DNA from: Pseudomonadota bacterium
GTDB taxonomy: Bacteria; Pseudomonadota; Alphaproteobacteria; Azospirillales; Azospirillaceae
Direction of reading: 5' to 3'
Length of the DNA: 7,713 nucleotides
Assembly (NCBI GenBank): GCA_023412175.1
Contig: JAEYOB010000372.1
Coordinates: 1 to 7,713 of the forward strand
Shown here one piece after another: positions 1 through 6,788 of the stretch. A model generated the notes under the pieces. It did not search any database. It was not told the origin of the DNA and was given only the letters and a program-made list of their open reading frames with translations. Position 1 is the stretch's first letter, and each line of letters begins with the position of its first letter. Position numbers and translations under genes: made by a program.

Positions 1-527
1 CTCCACAGCTGCGCCAGGCCGGAGTCGCGCAGGTCGTTGACCACCTTCTTGGCGCGCTTGACCTTCTTGAAGTTCTCCAGCAGCGGCTCCGAGTGCCGGG
101 TGACCGCGTCGAGCATGGGCATGCTCTCCCGGACGATCTCGGCGCAGCGCACGACCTCGTCGGCCATCTGCTTCATCTGCGGCGTGAACTCGTGGATGCC
201 ACGCAGCAGGATGCGGCGCGAGGCATCCTTCATGGTGTCCACGGTGTCGTCCAGCCCGTCGATCAGCTCCTGGATCTGCGAGCGGTCGAAGGGCGTGATG
301 AAGGTGCGGTGCGTTGCCTCGATGGTCTCTTCGGTGATGCGGTTGGCCTCGCGCTCCATCTTGCGGATGATGGCGACGAGGTCATCGCGCGAGCCCTCGC
401 CGTGGACGATGGAGCGGAACGCACGTGCCGCCTCGGCGACGCGCTCGGCGTGCGCGCAGAACTTGTCGATGAACGGCTCTTCCTTCGGCATGAGGCGTTG
501 GAAGAGGCCGATGAAGGTGCGCAGCAT
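1..527 (-). CDS. DUF47 / PhoU-like phosphate-transport accessory protein (C-terminus cut by window edge)
   Basis: The 175 visible residues form a soluble, all-helical, charge-rich protein with no membrane segment. The N-terminus MLRTFIGLFQRLMPKEEPF has the 'MLR-F--LMPKE' opening usual for DUF47 proteins, which supports the ATG at 525-527, although the ribosome site before it is weak. Family hallmarks are FITPFDR at residues 76-82, followed by an acidic helix containing LDDTVD at 92-97; a preceding EREANRITEET stretch (58-68) matches the PhoU-like metal-binding helices. Family members are usually a little over 200 residues, so some 30-40 are missing off the left edge. In established genomic context these proteins sit directly upstream of a Pit-type low-affinity phosphate permease and are thought to modulate it; such a gene would lie just left of this window, which I cannot see. 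It is a separate unit from the operon at 657-6570, since a promoter-like sequence lies between them. The family is clear; the exact function is inferred. Confidence 0.87.
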   Translation of the reverse strand, partial: MLRTFIGLFQRLMPKEEPFIDKFCAHAERVAEAARAFRSIVHGEGSRDDLVAIIRKMEREANRITEETIEATHRTFITPFDRSQIQELIDGLDDTVDTMKDASRRILLRGIHEFTPQMKQMADEVVRCAEIVRESMPMLDAVTRHSEPLLENFKKVKRAKKVVNDLRDSGLAQLW

Positions 528-561
528 ACCGGTTGTCCGATGTGGTCGTTGTGCCGGCCGC

Positions 562-589
562 ACTGTAGCGTCCCCGCGCGCGGGGTCAA
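562..589 (-). promoter_or_regulatory. Candidate sigma70-type promoter for the DUF47 gene
   Basis: On the minus strand, TTGACC (584-589, a -35 candidate) is followed after 16 bp by TACAGT (562-567, a -10 candidate), about 35 bp upstream of the DUF47 start codon. The spacer overlaps a perfect 14-bp palindrome CCCCGCGCGCGGGG at 572-585, which could be an operator or just a GC-rich chance repeat. The 16-bp spacing is acceptable and the -35 is good, but the -10 matches the consensus at only four of six positions. This would uncouple the DUF47 gene from the upstream transporter operon. Confidence 0.45.
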
Positions 590-656
590 CCGGCGTGGTG
601 CCGGCCCCCGTGCGCGGCGGCGTTGCAGAATGCCCAGCCGAAGCCCACGCCGAACC

Positions 657-1823
657 TCACCAGGCCAGTTCCAGGATCTCGTGGATGTCCGCCTCCCCCG
701 TGACCGGCCGCGGGTTGCTGCGCACCATCATGTTCTGCATGGCGCCGCGGGCGATGGCGTCGAAATGCCCGCGCTGCACGCCCACGTCGCGCAGCGTCGC
801 CGGCTGGCCGAGGTCGCGGACGAGGTCCGCCACCGCCTGCGCCGCGTCGCCGTCGGTGCGGCCCAGCGCCTCGGCCACCAGCGCCTGCCGGTCGGCGTTC
901 ACCGCACGGTTCCAGCGCAGCACGTTCGGCAGCATGACGCAGGAGGTGTGGCCGTGCGGCACCCCGGCAACGGCGCCCAGCTGGTGGCCGATGCCGTGGC
1001 TGGCGCCCCATTCCACGCGCCCCAGCCCGGTGGATGCGAGCCAAACGCCGAGCTGGGTCTCCAGCCGCGCCTCCAGATCGCTCGGATCGGCCTGATTGGT
1101 GCGCAGCGAGCGCGACAGCATGCGCAAGGCGTGCAGGCAGGTGGCGTCGGTGAAGGGCTGCGGCCCGCGCGAGCACACCGTCTCCACCGCATGGTCCACG
1201 GCGCGGATGCCGGTGGACGCCCACAGCCAGTCGGGGGTGTGCACCGTCACCGCCGGATCGAGGATGACGACCTGCCCGCCGATGAAGCGCCCGGTGTAGA
1301 GGTCCTTCACCTTGCGAACCGGATCGGTGGCACCGCCGAGCTGGGAGAACTCCGCGCCCGACAGCGTGGTCGGCACGATGATCTGGCGCAGCGGCGGATC
1401 CTTGACCGCGGGGACGACGCGGTTGCCGGCCTCGTCCACCCGGATGCGCACGGCGTCGAAGCCCGCCTCGTCGGTGATGCCCTCGGCGACGCAGACGAGC
1501 ATCACCTTCACCGTGTCCATCGGCGTGCCGCCGCCCACGGTGACGATCAGGTCGGGTTGCTGCTGGCGCACCACCTCCGCCAAGGTGAGGACGGAGGCGC
1601 GCGGCACATGCTCGACGCACTCGTCGAACACGCCGATGCAGCGGTCGCCCAGCGCCTCGCGGATGCGCGGCACCACGTCGGTGCGCCGGCTCAGCGTCTT
1701 GCTGGCGACGATCAGCAGCCGGTTCTTACCCAGCCTGCCGGCCGTCTCCACCACAGCATCGGCCGCCGGGCGGCCATAGATCACCCGGTCCTGCGCCAGA
1801 AACTCGTAGACACCCGACTGCAT
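657..1823 (-). CDS. Iron-containing alcohol dehydrogenase-family protein, maleylacetate reductase-like
   Basis: This 388-residue cytoplasmic protein has the two-domain plan of the Fe-ADH/maleylacetate reductase/dehydroquinate synthase superfamily. The N-terminal NAD(P)-binding part carries GGGTPMDTVK at 97-106, the family's GGGS--D--K nucleotide loop. PTTLSGAE at 151-158 is shortened relative to the PTT-GTGSE loop of classical Fe-ADHs and resembles the PTTYAGSE of maleylacetate reductases. In the C-terminal metal-binding domain, H211 (HAVE), H276, H280 and H290 (PHGH) line up with the conserved histidines of lactaldehyde reductase FucO. The position of the first metal ligand, Asp in the usual GMDALTHA motif, is R207 here (GIRAVDHA). 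The link from the nucleotide loop to PTT is long (about 44 residues), unlike short maleylacetate reductases. A strong ribosome site, GGGAGGAG, precedes the ATG by 6 bases. It is last in the transporter operon, 46 bp after livF. A role in oxidising or reducing the imported compound is inferred; the substrate is unknown, and true maleylacetate reductase activity is only one possibility. Confidence 0.85.
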   Translation of the reverse strand: MQSGVYEFLAQDRVIYGRPAADAVVETAGRLGKNRLLIVASKTLSRRTDVVPRIREALGDRCIGVFDECVEHVPRASVLTLAEVVRQQQPDLIVTVGGGTPMDTVKVMLVCVAEGITDEAGFDAVRIRVDEAGNRVVPAVKDPPLRQIIVPTTLSGAEFSQLGGATDPVRKVKDLYTGRFIGGQVVILDPAVTVHTPDWLWASTGIRAVDHAVETVCSRGPQPFTDATCLHALRMLSRSLRTNQADPSDLEARLETQLGVWLASTGLGRVEWGASHGIGHQLGAVAGVPHGHTSCVMLPNVLRWNRAVNADRQALVAEALGRTDGDAAQAVADLVRDLGQPATLRDVGVQRGHFDAIARGAMQNMMVRSNPRPVTGEADIHEILELAW

Positions 1824-1869
1824 GATGCTCTCCTCCCTGCTTTTCTTTTGGCCCGGCCGTTCCTGCGGC

Positions 1870-2577
1870 CTAGCTGCCCAGGTAGGCGGCGGACAGCGAC
1901 GGGTCGGCGGCGAGCGTCGCCGCCTGCCCCTGCTGCACCACCTGGCCGCGCCGCAGCACGTAGCCGTGGTGCGCGACGCGCAGGGCCAGGGCCGCCACCT
2001 GCTCGCACAGGATGATGGTGGTCCGCCGCTCCCGGCAGACCGACTCGATGAAGCCGAAGATCTGCTGCACGATCACCGGGGCGAGGCCCAGCGACGGCTC
2101 GTCCAGCAGCAGGTAGCGCGGCTCGTGGATCAGCGCGCCCGACAGGATCACCATCTGCTGCTGGCCGCCGGACAGCATGCCGGCCGGCGTGTGGCGCCGG
2201 GTGGCGAGCATGGGAAAGTTCTCGAACACCCGGTCGGCGACCGCCTTGAAGTTGCCGCCGCGGTTGCGGAAGTCCCAGGAGACCTTGAGGTTCTCCTCCA
2301 CCGTCATGCGGTGGAACAGGCGCCGCCCCTCCAGCGCGTGCGACAGGCCGCGGCGCGCCCGCTCGTGCGCCGGCAGGCGGGTGATGTCCTCGCCGTCCAG
2401 CCTGATGCTGCCGCCGGCGGCCGGCACGAGGCCGGAGATCGCCTTCATCAGCGAGGACTTGCCCGCCCCGTTGGCACCGAGGATCGCCGTGATGGTGCCG
2501 GTCTGCGCCGTGAGGTCGATGCCGCGCACCGCCTCGATCGGGCCGTACCGGACGGCGAGATTGCTGACTTCAAGCAT
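1870..2577 (-). CDS. livF: Branched-chain amino acid-type ABC transporter ATP-binding protein LivF
   Basis: This is the second ATPase of the HAAT-family importer; it pairs with the LivG domain of the neighbouring fusion to power uptake at the cytoplasmic face. The 235 residues are normal LivF length. Visible motifs are Walker A GANGAGKS at 34-41, the LivF-type EGRRLF segment at 83-88 in the Q-loop region, signature LSGGQQQ at 135-141, Walker B YLLLDE at 155-160 followed by PSLGLAP, and the CEQ of the switch region at 191-193, where LivF proteins normally have Gln rather than His. The reading frame is open for 30 more codons upstream (to 2667), but MLEVSNLAVRYG is the family N-terminus. A ribosome site GGGAGG lies 6 bases before this ATG, so I chose 2577. 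The start overlaps the end of the livM-livG gene by 8 bp (ATGCTTGA), indicating translational coupling. Confidence 0.93.
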   Translation of the reverse strand: MLEVSNLAVRYGPIEAVRGIDLTAQTGTITAILGANGAGKSSLMKAISGLVPAAGGSIRLDGEDITRLPAHERARRGLSHALEGRRLFHRMTVEENLKVSWDFRNRGGNFKAVADRVFENFPMLATRRHTPAGMLSGGQQQMVILSGALIHEPRYLLLDEPSLGLAPVIVQQIFGFIESVCRERRTTIILCEQVAALALRVAHHGYVLRRGQVVQQGQAATLAADPSLSAAYLGS

Positions 2578-4381
2578 TGACGGCCTCCCCCCCGCGATCC
2601 TCTTCACCGCCAAGATAGGCCGCGACCACGGCCGGGTCGCGGTACATGCCGGCCATGTTGCCCTCATAGATCAGCTTGCCGCTGTCGAGCACGACCACCG
2701 TGTCCACGAGGTCGTCGAGGAAGTCCATGTGATGCTCGATCAGGATGACGCCGACGCCCTGCTCCTTCAGGTGGCGGATCAGGCGGCCGAGGCGTTCCAG
2801 CTCCACCTCCGACAGGCCGGCGGCCGGCTCGTCCAGCATGACGATGCGCGGACGGGCGACGATGACGCGCGACAGCTCGGTCATGCGCTGGTCGCCGTAG
2901 GGCAGGTCGCGCACCGGCGTGTCGGCGATCTGCGTCAGGCCGGCCATGGCGATGACGCGGTCCACCTCGCCCAGCATCCGGGCCTCCTCACCGAGCGCGC
3001 TCGGCAGCGCCAGCGCGGCGGACGCCTGGTTCTGCCGGTACAGGCGGTGGGCGCCGAGCAGGATGTTCTCGCGCACGGTGAAGGACGGCACCAGCCGCGG
3101 GTCCTGGAAGGTGCGCAGCACGCCCTGCCGCGCCACCTTGTGGTCGGGCAGCCCGGTGATGCTCTTGCCCTCGAAGAGGACGCGGCCTTCGTTTGGCTTG
3201 TAGATGCCGCTGATGATGTTGACGAGCGTGCTCTTGCCGGAGCCGTTCGGCCCGACGAGGCCGAGGATCTGGCCGGGCTTCAGCTCGATGCTGGCGCCGT
3301 CCAGCGCGCGCAGGCCCTGGAAGTTGATCGCCACCCCCTCGGCGCGCAGCAGCGGTCCCTTCCAGGCATCGGGCGCCACCACCGAGGAGCGCTCCTCCGG
3401 CGCCGGCGCCTGCGGCGTCACTGCCTTGATGAAGCGGGTGCGCGGCAGCAGAAGACCGGCCAGCCCGCGCGGCAGCAGCACGAAGGACAGCAGCAGGATC
3501 AGGCCGTAGACCATGAACTGGTATTCGGCGAAGATCTGCAGCTTCTCCGGCAGGTAGGTGAAGAGGATGGCGCCGAGGACCGGCCCGGACAGCGTGCCGA
3601 GCCCGCCGACCACCGCCATGACCAGCACCTCCACCGAACGGTGCAGGCTGAACGTCTCCGGCCCGAGGTAGCCGACGAGGTGGGCGTAGAAACCGCCCGC
3701 CAGCCCGGCTATCGCCGCGCTCAGCGTATAGGCGTTGCGCTTGGTGGCGGCGCGCGCCACGCCGATGCTGCCGGCGGCCACCTCGCTGACATGGATGGCG
3801 AAGAAGGCGCGCCCGTAGGTGCTGGTGATGAAGTTGCGCAGCAGCCAGACGACCAGTGCCGTCACCGCCAGCATGAACTGGAAGTAGGACACCGCGTCGA
3901 GCGGCAGGCCGAACAGCGTCAGGTTGCGCAGCGTCGGCGACGGCACGGCGCTGAGGCCCACGACGCCGCCGGTCAGCGAGGACCACTCGCGCACGACCTC
4001 GTAGAAGATCATGCCGAAGCCCAGCGTCATCATGGCCAGATAGAACTCGCGCACCCGGCCGGCGGCGAAGGACAGCAGCCAGCCGGCTGCAGCACCCATC
4101 GCGGACGCCAGCAGCAGGGTCGCCGGCAGCGGCAGGCCGAGGTTCTTCATCAGCAGCGCCGAGCCGTAGGCGCCGATGCCGAGGAACCCGGCATGGCCCA
4201 GCGAGATCTGGCCGGCGACGCCGGTCAGCAGGTTGATGCTCTGCGCCAGCAGCACGTTGACCAGGACGAAGGACCAGATCTGGACCGTCGAGGAGCTGAC
4301 GAACATCGCCGCGATGCCCAGCGCCAGAATCAGCGCCACGACCGCCAGGGGATGTGTCAGGGTGGACAGAAGCTTCCGCAT
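2570..4381 (-). CDS. Fused ABC transporter permease-ATPase (LivM-LivG)
   Basis: One 603-residue chain combines the inner-membrane permease LivM and its ATPase LivG. Residues about 1-315 are LivM: hydrophobic segments around 12-30, 36-52, 86-104, 114-130, 168-182, 218-235, 251-275 and 290-312, the conserved GVAGQISLGHAGFLGIGAY block at 54-72, an EAA-like cytoplasmic loop starting GRAFFAIHVSEVAA at 190, and GGLGTLSGP at 259-267. A polar Pro/Ala/Glu-rich linker (about 320-342) leads to LivG. Its motifs are Walker A GPNGSGKST at 377-385, Q426 in RTFQDPRL, the LivG-style signature LPYGDQR at 493-499, Walker B IVMLDE at 513-518, and switch histidine H550. No stop or frame change occurs in the linker, so the fusion is genuine in this sequence. 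Similar fusions are known in alphaproteobacterial HAAT transporters. It starts 7 bp after livH with AAAGG about 12 bases upstream, and overlaps livF at its end. Confidence 0.93.
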   Translation of the reverse strand: MRKLLSTLTHPLAVVALILALGIAAMFVSSSTVQIWSFVLVNVLLAQSINLLTGVAGQISLGHAGFLGIGAYGSALLMKNLGLPLPATLLLASAMGAAAGWLLSFAAGRVREFYLAMMTLGFGMIFYEVVREWSSLTGGVVGLSAVPSPTLRNLTLFGLPLDAVSYFQFMLAVTALVVWLLRNFITSTYGRAFFAIHVSEVAAGSIGVARAATKRNAYTLSAAIAGLAGGFYAHLVGYLGPETFSLHRSVEVLVMAVVGGLGTLSGPVLGAILFTYLPEKLQIFAEYQFMVYGLILLLSFVLLPRGLAGLLLPRTRFIKAVTPQAPAPEERSSVVAPDAWKGPLLRAEGVAINFQGLRALDGASIELKPGQILGLVGPNGSGKSTLVNIISGIYKPNEGRVLFEGKSITGLPDHKVARQGVLRTFQDPRLVPSFTVRENILLGAHRLYRQNQASAALALPSALGEEARMLGEVDRVIAMAGLTQIADTPVRDLPYGDQRMTELSRVIVARPRIVMLDEPAAGLSEVELERLGRLIRHLKEQGVGVILIEHHMDFLDDLVDTVVVLDSGKLIYEGNMAGMYRDPAVVAAYLGGEEDRGGEAVNA

Positions 4382-4388
4382 TGCGGGT

Positions 4389-5273
4389 CTACACCTTTGT
4401 AAATTCCTTGCGGCCGAACAGGCCTTGCGGGCGGATGGCGAGGATCACCATGAGGATGGCGAAGGCCATCGCGTGCTCGGCGGCGGTGGAGACGTAGCCG
4501 CCCACCAGCTTCTCGATGACGCCCAGCGCGATGCCGCCGACCAGGGCGCCCAGGGTGTTGCCCATGCCGCCGAACACCGCGGCGACGAAGCCGAGCACCA
4601 TCAGGTTGAAGCCGAAGGACGGATCGACGGTGCCGGTGATCTGCGCCACCATCACCCCGGCGATGCCGGCGAGCACGCCGCTCGCCACGAAGGACAGCAT
4701 CACCACGCGGCGCACCGGGATGCCGGCCAGCGCCGCGACGTCGGCGTCGTGCGACACCGCGCGCACCGCCCTGCCCCACGCCGAGCGGCGCAGGAACAGC
4801 TCCATGGCGACCATGAGCGCCAGCGACAGGACCAGCACCGCAAGGTACTGCGCCGACACCTGCACCCCGGCGACCTCGACGAAGTCCATGGCGTCGAACA
4901 CCAGCGACGGGAACGCGATGGCCTGCGACCCGAAGAAGGTCGAGACGAAGCCCTGGAGGAACAGCCCGAAGCCGAGGGTCGAAACAACCCAGCCCATGCT
5001 GTCGCCGGCCTTCAGAAGCGGGCGGATGGCGATCAGTTCGGCGACGATCATCAGGCCGCCCGCCAGCAGCACTCCGAAGAGAAGCGCCATGGCAACCGGC
5101 AGTCCGGCGCCGAGCAGCGCCACCGTGGCGACCGAGGCGGTCATCAGCAGCGAGCCCTGACCGAAGTTGAGGGTGCGCGTCGTCCAGAAGGTCAGCGACA
5201 GCCCCATGGCGATGAGGGCGTACACCGCGCCGACACAGATCCCGGAAAAGATCAGTTGAAGCAGGAAGTGCAT
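4389..5273 (-). CDS. livH: Branched-chain amino acid-type ABC transporter permease LivH
   Basis: This inner-membrane channel subunit would pair with the LivM half of the fused downstream protein. The 294 residues match normal LivH length and are mostly hydrophobic, with membrane segments around 5-27, 45-62, 64-84, 96-114, 142-161, 191-211, 224-254 and 266-281. Characteristic LivH features are LNFGQGSLLM at 35-44, the EAA-like ATPase-docking loop WGRAVRAVSHDADVAALAGI at 166-185, FGGMGNTLGALVGG at 234-247 and the terminal RPQGLFGRKE. The ATG is preceded by AAGGA with a 7-base gap. It begins 76 bp after the binding-protein gene, a gap filled largely by a strong hairpin, and ends 7 bp before livM-livG, so it is firmly in the operon. 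The substrate class is not readable: this permease family also carries amides, urea, aromatic acids and other small polar molecules. Confidence 0.94.
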   Translation of the reverse strand: MHFLLQLIFSGICVGAVYALIAMGLSLTFWTTRTLNFGQGSLLMTASVATVALLGAGLPVAMALLFGVLLAGGLMIVAELIAIRPLLKAGDSMGWVVSTLGFGLFLQGFVSTFFGSQAIAFPSLVFDAMDFVEVAGVQVSAQYLAVLVLSLALMVAMELFLRRSAWGRAVRAVSHDADVAALAGIPVRRVVMLSFVASGVLAGIAGVMVAQITGTVDPSFGFNLMVLGFVAAVFGGMGNTLGALVGGIALGVIEKLVGGYVSTAAEHAMAFAILMVILAIRPQGLFGRKEFTKV

Positions 5274-5299
5274 GGAATTGTCCTTGCGCCAGAGGCTTT

Positions 5300-5343
5300 G
5301 CGCCGGCCCCCGTCCCCGCCCGGCGGAAGACGGCAGCCGGCGC
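5300..5343 (-). repeat. Intercistronic GC-rich hairpin between the binding-protein and livH genes
   Basis: Read in the operon direction, the outer arms GCGCCGGC (5336-5343) and GCCGGCGC (5300-5307) are perfectly complementary over 8 bp. After a 2x2 internal loop there is a 5-bp stem CCGTC/GACGG (5310-5314 with 5329-5333), capped by a further 4-bp GC stem (5316-5319 with 5323-5326). It begins 6 bases after the binding-protein stop codon. It is followed by AAAGCC, not a T-run, so it is not a typical intrinsic terminator. By analogy with the malE-malF intercistronic element, it could protect the 3' end of the upstream message from exonucleases or cause partial termination, raising binding-protein output over permease. 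That role is inferred. Confidence 0.65.
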
Positions 5344-5349
5344 GAACAC

Positions 5350-6570
5350 TCAGTCCTTGGCGATCTGCAGCTTCGTCTTGTCGCCGGCCTTCACGTACTC
5401 GAACATCGCGACATCCTCCGGCGAGATGGCGTGGTGCTTGGCGGCCGAGAAGGAGTAGACGGCGTTCACACCGCGCAGCCCCTGGATGCCCTCGATCGCC
5501 GTGGCGATGGCCTTCGGGTCGTTGGACTTGGCGCGGCTGATGCCCTCGAACAGCACGTTGGCGGCGTCGTAGGCGTTGGTCACCGACAGCGACATGAAGA
5601 TCTGCGGGCGTTCCGGGTCGTTGCCCCACCAGCGGTCAGCGCCATACTTGGCCTTGTAGGCGTCAGCGAATTCCTGGGCGGCGGGGTTCAGCTTCTCCTC
5701 GCCGAACACGCCGACCATCGAGCCCTTGGTGCCGACCACCAGATCGCCGGCGCCTTCCTGGTAGGGAATCGACAGCGCGCCGTTAGAGGCGACGAGCGGC
5801 ACGTTGTAGTTCAGGCGCGCCATGGTGCGCCGGATCACCGCCAGATCGGCGCCCAGACCGACGCAGACCACCACGTCGGCGCCGGCCCGCTGCAGGCGCG
5901 CGATCTGCGCTGTCATGTCCTGGGAGCGCTGGTTGTAGGTTTCCACCCCCACCGGCGCGCTGGCGCCGGCCGCCTTCAGCTCCTTGCCGATCATCTCGGC
6001 GCCGGAGACGCCGTAGGCGGTGCTTTCGTGCACGAGGCCGGGCTTCTTGAAGTGCTTGGCGACGTAGCGGCCGAGCACGGTCGACTCGACGTCGTTCTGC
6101 AGCGCGAAGGAGAAGACGTTCGGGCGCGGCTTGCCGCCGTCGGGATAGGTGACGGTCGGCGTCTGCGCCACCGGGTTCATGTACGGCCGGCCGTCGGCGG
6201 CGGCCATGTCGATGACGGCCAGCGTCGGGCCGGAGCCGGCGGGGCCAATGATGCCGACCAGATCCTTATTGTCGAGCAGCCGGCGCATGTTCTGGACGGC
6301 GCGGTCGGGCACGAGCTGGTCGTCGAGCAGCATGGCCAGCTCGATCTTCTTGCCGTTGATGCCGCCCTTGGCGTTCCACTTCTCGATGGCCAGATCGACG
6401 CCGCGGCGCCCGCCCTCGCCGTACTCGTTGTAGGGGCCGGTCAGGGCCGAGGTCATGCCGATCTTGATGGTGTCCTGCGCCGCGGCCGGGCCGGCGGCCA
6501 CCATGGCGGACAGCGCGGCCACGCCAACCATCTTCGCAAGGGCCACGCCGACAAGGGACTGCCGTCGCAT
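5350..6570 (-). CDS. Periplasmic substrate-binding protein of a HAAT-type ABC importer (LivJ/LivK-like)
   Basis: This secreted receptor (406 residues) captures the ligand and delivers it to the LivH/LivM channel. It has a classic signal peptide: MRRQ, a hydrophobic stretch (about 6-26), then GPAAA-QDT with likely cleavage after A31; there is no lipobox, so it should be soluble. The mature protein starts DTIKIGMTSALTGPYNEYG, the typical Peripla_BP_6 opening, followed by GVDLAIEKWNAKGGINGKKIEL (57-78), GIIGPAGSGPTLAV (106-119) at the first-lobe ligand site, and the hinge-proximal HESTAYGVSGAE (181-192). A longer open frame reaches 6699, but the added residues look non-coding. The ATG at 6570 starts a good signal peptide and has ribosome site GGGAGGA 6 bases upstream, so I chose it. 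It is the first gene of the operon. The ligand is unknown; members of this family bind branched-chain amino acids, amides, aromatic acids and others, so a Liv symbol would overstate what is known. Confidence 0.9.
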   Translation of the reverse strand: MRRQSLVGVALAKMVGVAALSAMVAAGPAAAQDTIKIGMTSALTGPYNEYGEGGRRGVDLAIEKWNAKGGINGKKIELAMLLDDQLVPDRAVQNMRRLLDNKDLVGIIGPAGSGPTLAVIDMAAADGRPYMNPVAQTPTVTYPDGGKPRPNVFSFALQNDVESTVLGRYVAKHFKKPGLVHESTAYGVSGAEMIGKELKAAGASAPVGVETYNQRSQDMTAQIARLQRAGADVVVCVGLGADLAVIRRTMARLNYNVPLVASNGALSIPYQEGAGDLVVGTKGSMVGVFGEEKLNPAAQEFADAYKAKYGADRWWGNDPERPQIFMSLSVTNAYDAANVLFEGISRAKSNDPKAIATAIEGIQGLRGVNAVYSFSAAKHHAISPEDVAMFEYVKAGDKTKLQIAKD

Positions 6571-6627
6571 ACTGCGTCCTCCCGAGTAAGGGCCGGATCG
6601 CACCGGCCTCTGGTTTTGGATTTGATT

Positions 6628-6666
6628 CCCGATGCGGGGACAGCCCCTGGGGCCCGGTGCCGGGCC
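6628..6666 (-). other. GC-rich structured leader with overlapping inverted repeats
   Basis: Four inverted repeats are chained here: CCCG/CGGG (6628-6638), GGGG/CCCC (6636-6647), GCCC/GGGC (6643-6653) and GGCCCG/CGGGCC with a 4-base loop (6651-6666). Neighbours share arms, so adjacent stems cannot form together. The segment lies about 60-95 bases before the binding-protein start, inside the predicted leader transcript. It matches no riboswitch I recognise and has no T-run after it. It may affect message stability or translation, or simply reflect GC-rich composition. Confidence 0.35.
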
Positions 6667-6691
6667 ATCCGCTGGCGCCACCGCAGTATCG

Positions 6692-6706
6692 TGAACCACG
6701 ATTCAT
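6692..6706 (-). promoter_or_regulatory. Operator-like site A, facing the transporter operon
   Basis: The minus strand reads ATGAATCGTGGTTCA, matching site B (6800-6814, plus strand) at 13 of 15 positions. It is an imperfect dyad with arms TGAA/TTCA. A perfect 15-bp inverted repeat ATCGTG-AAC-CACGAT (6688-6702) overlaps it in another register, so the true operator centre could be either. It falls just downstream of the candidate -10 for the operon, where a bound repressor would block the polymerase. The regulator family cannot be assigned. Confidence 0.5.
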
Positions 6707-6717
6707 TTCTCATGCAC

Positions 6718-6746
6718 ACTGTAGATGCGATGAACTGAATACGCAA
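6718..6746 (-). promoter_or_regulatory. Candidate promoter for the transporter-dehydrogenase operon
   Basis: On the minus strand, TTGCGT (6741-6746) and TACAGT (6718-6723) are separated by 17 bp. The -10 matches four of six consensus bases and is identical to the -10 proposed for the DUF47 gene; the -35 keeps only the TTG. Transcription would start near 6711 and give a leader of about 140 bases. The assignment is weak on sequence alone but fits the AT-rich position and the adjacent operator-like site. Confidence 0.35.
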
Positions 6747-6788
6747 CGGCAGAAATCTCATATATCGTCAGTATGTCCACCAAGTCGC

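Noticed and set aside
493..499. Noncanonical ABC signature LPYGDQR in the LivG domain (residues 493-499 of the fusion) as a sign of inactivity; coordinates given are residue numbers
   Set aside because: LivG-type ATPases normally carry LPYG/LSYG-like variants here, and Walker A, Walker B and the switch His are intact.
590..604. Hairpin CCGGC-5 nt-GCCGG downstream of the alcohol dehydrogenase gene as an operon terminator
   Set aside because: The stem is only 5 bp and no T-run follows on the minus strand, so a terminator call is not supported; the operon's end is not identified.
1855..1870. Small hairpin GGCCG/CGGCC between livF and the alcohol dehydrogenase gene
   Set aside because: The 5-bp stem touches the livF stop and has no T-run; it is too short to distinguish from chance in GC-rich DNA.
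93..2015. Long open frame on the plus strand (640 codons), plus similar ones at 2177-4402, 4176-5540 and 5272-6738
   Set aside because: They lie antisense to genes with clear family motifs. Their translations are His/Arg/Ala/Gly/Asp-rich low-complexity strings with no domain, as expected for opposite-strand frames in high-GC DNA.
2578..2667. Upstream extension of LivF to an ATG at 2667
   Set aside because: The 30 extra residues are unlike LivF, lie inside the livM-livG gene, and lack the good ribosome site found before 2577.
6571..6699. 43-residue N-terminal extension of the binding protein
   Set aside because: It would bury the signal peptide behind a Pro/Gly/Arg-rich segment translated from the repeat-rich leader. 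The internal ATG at 6570 has the strong ribosome site.
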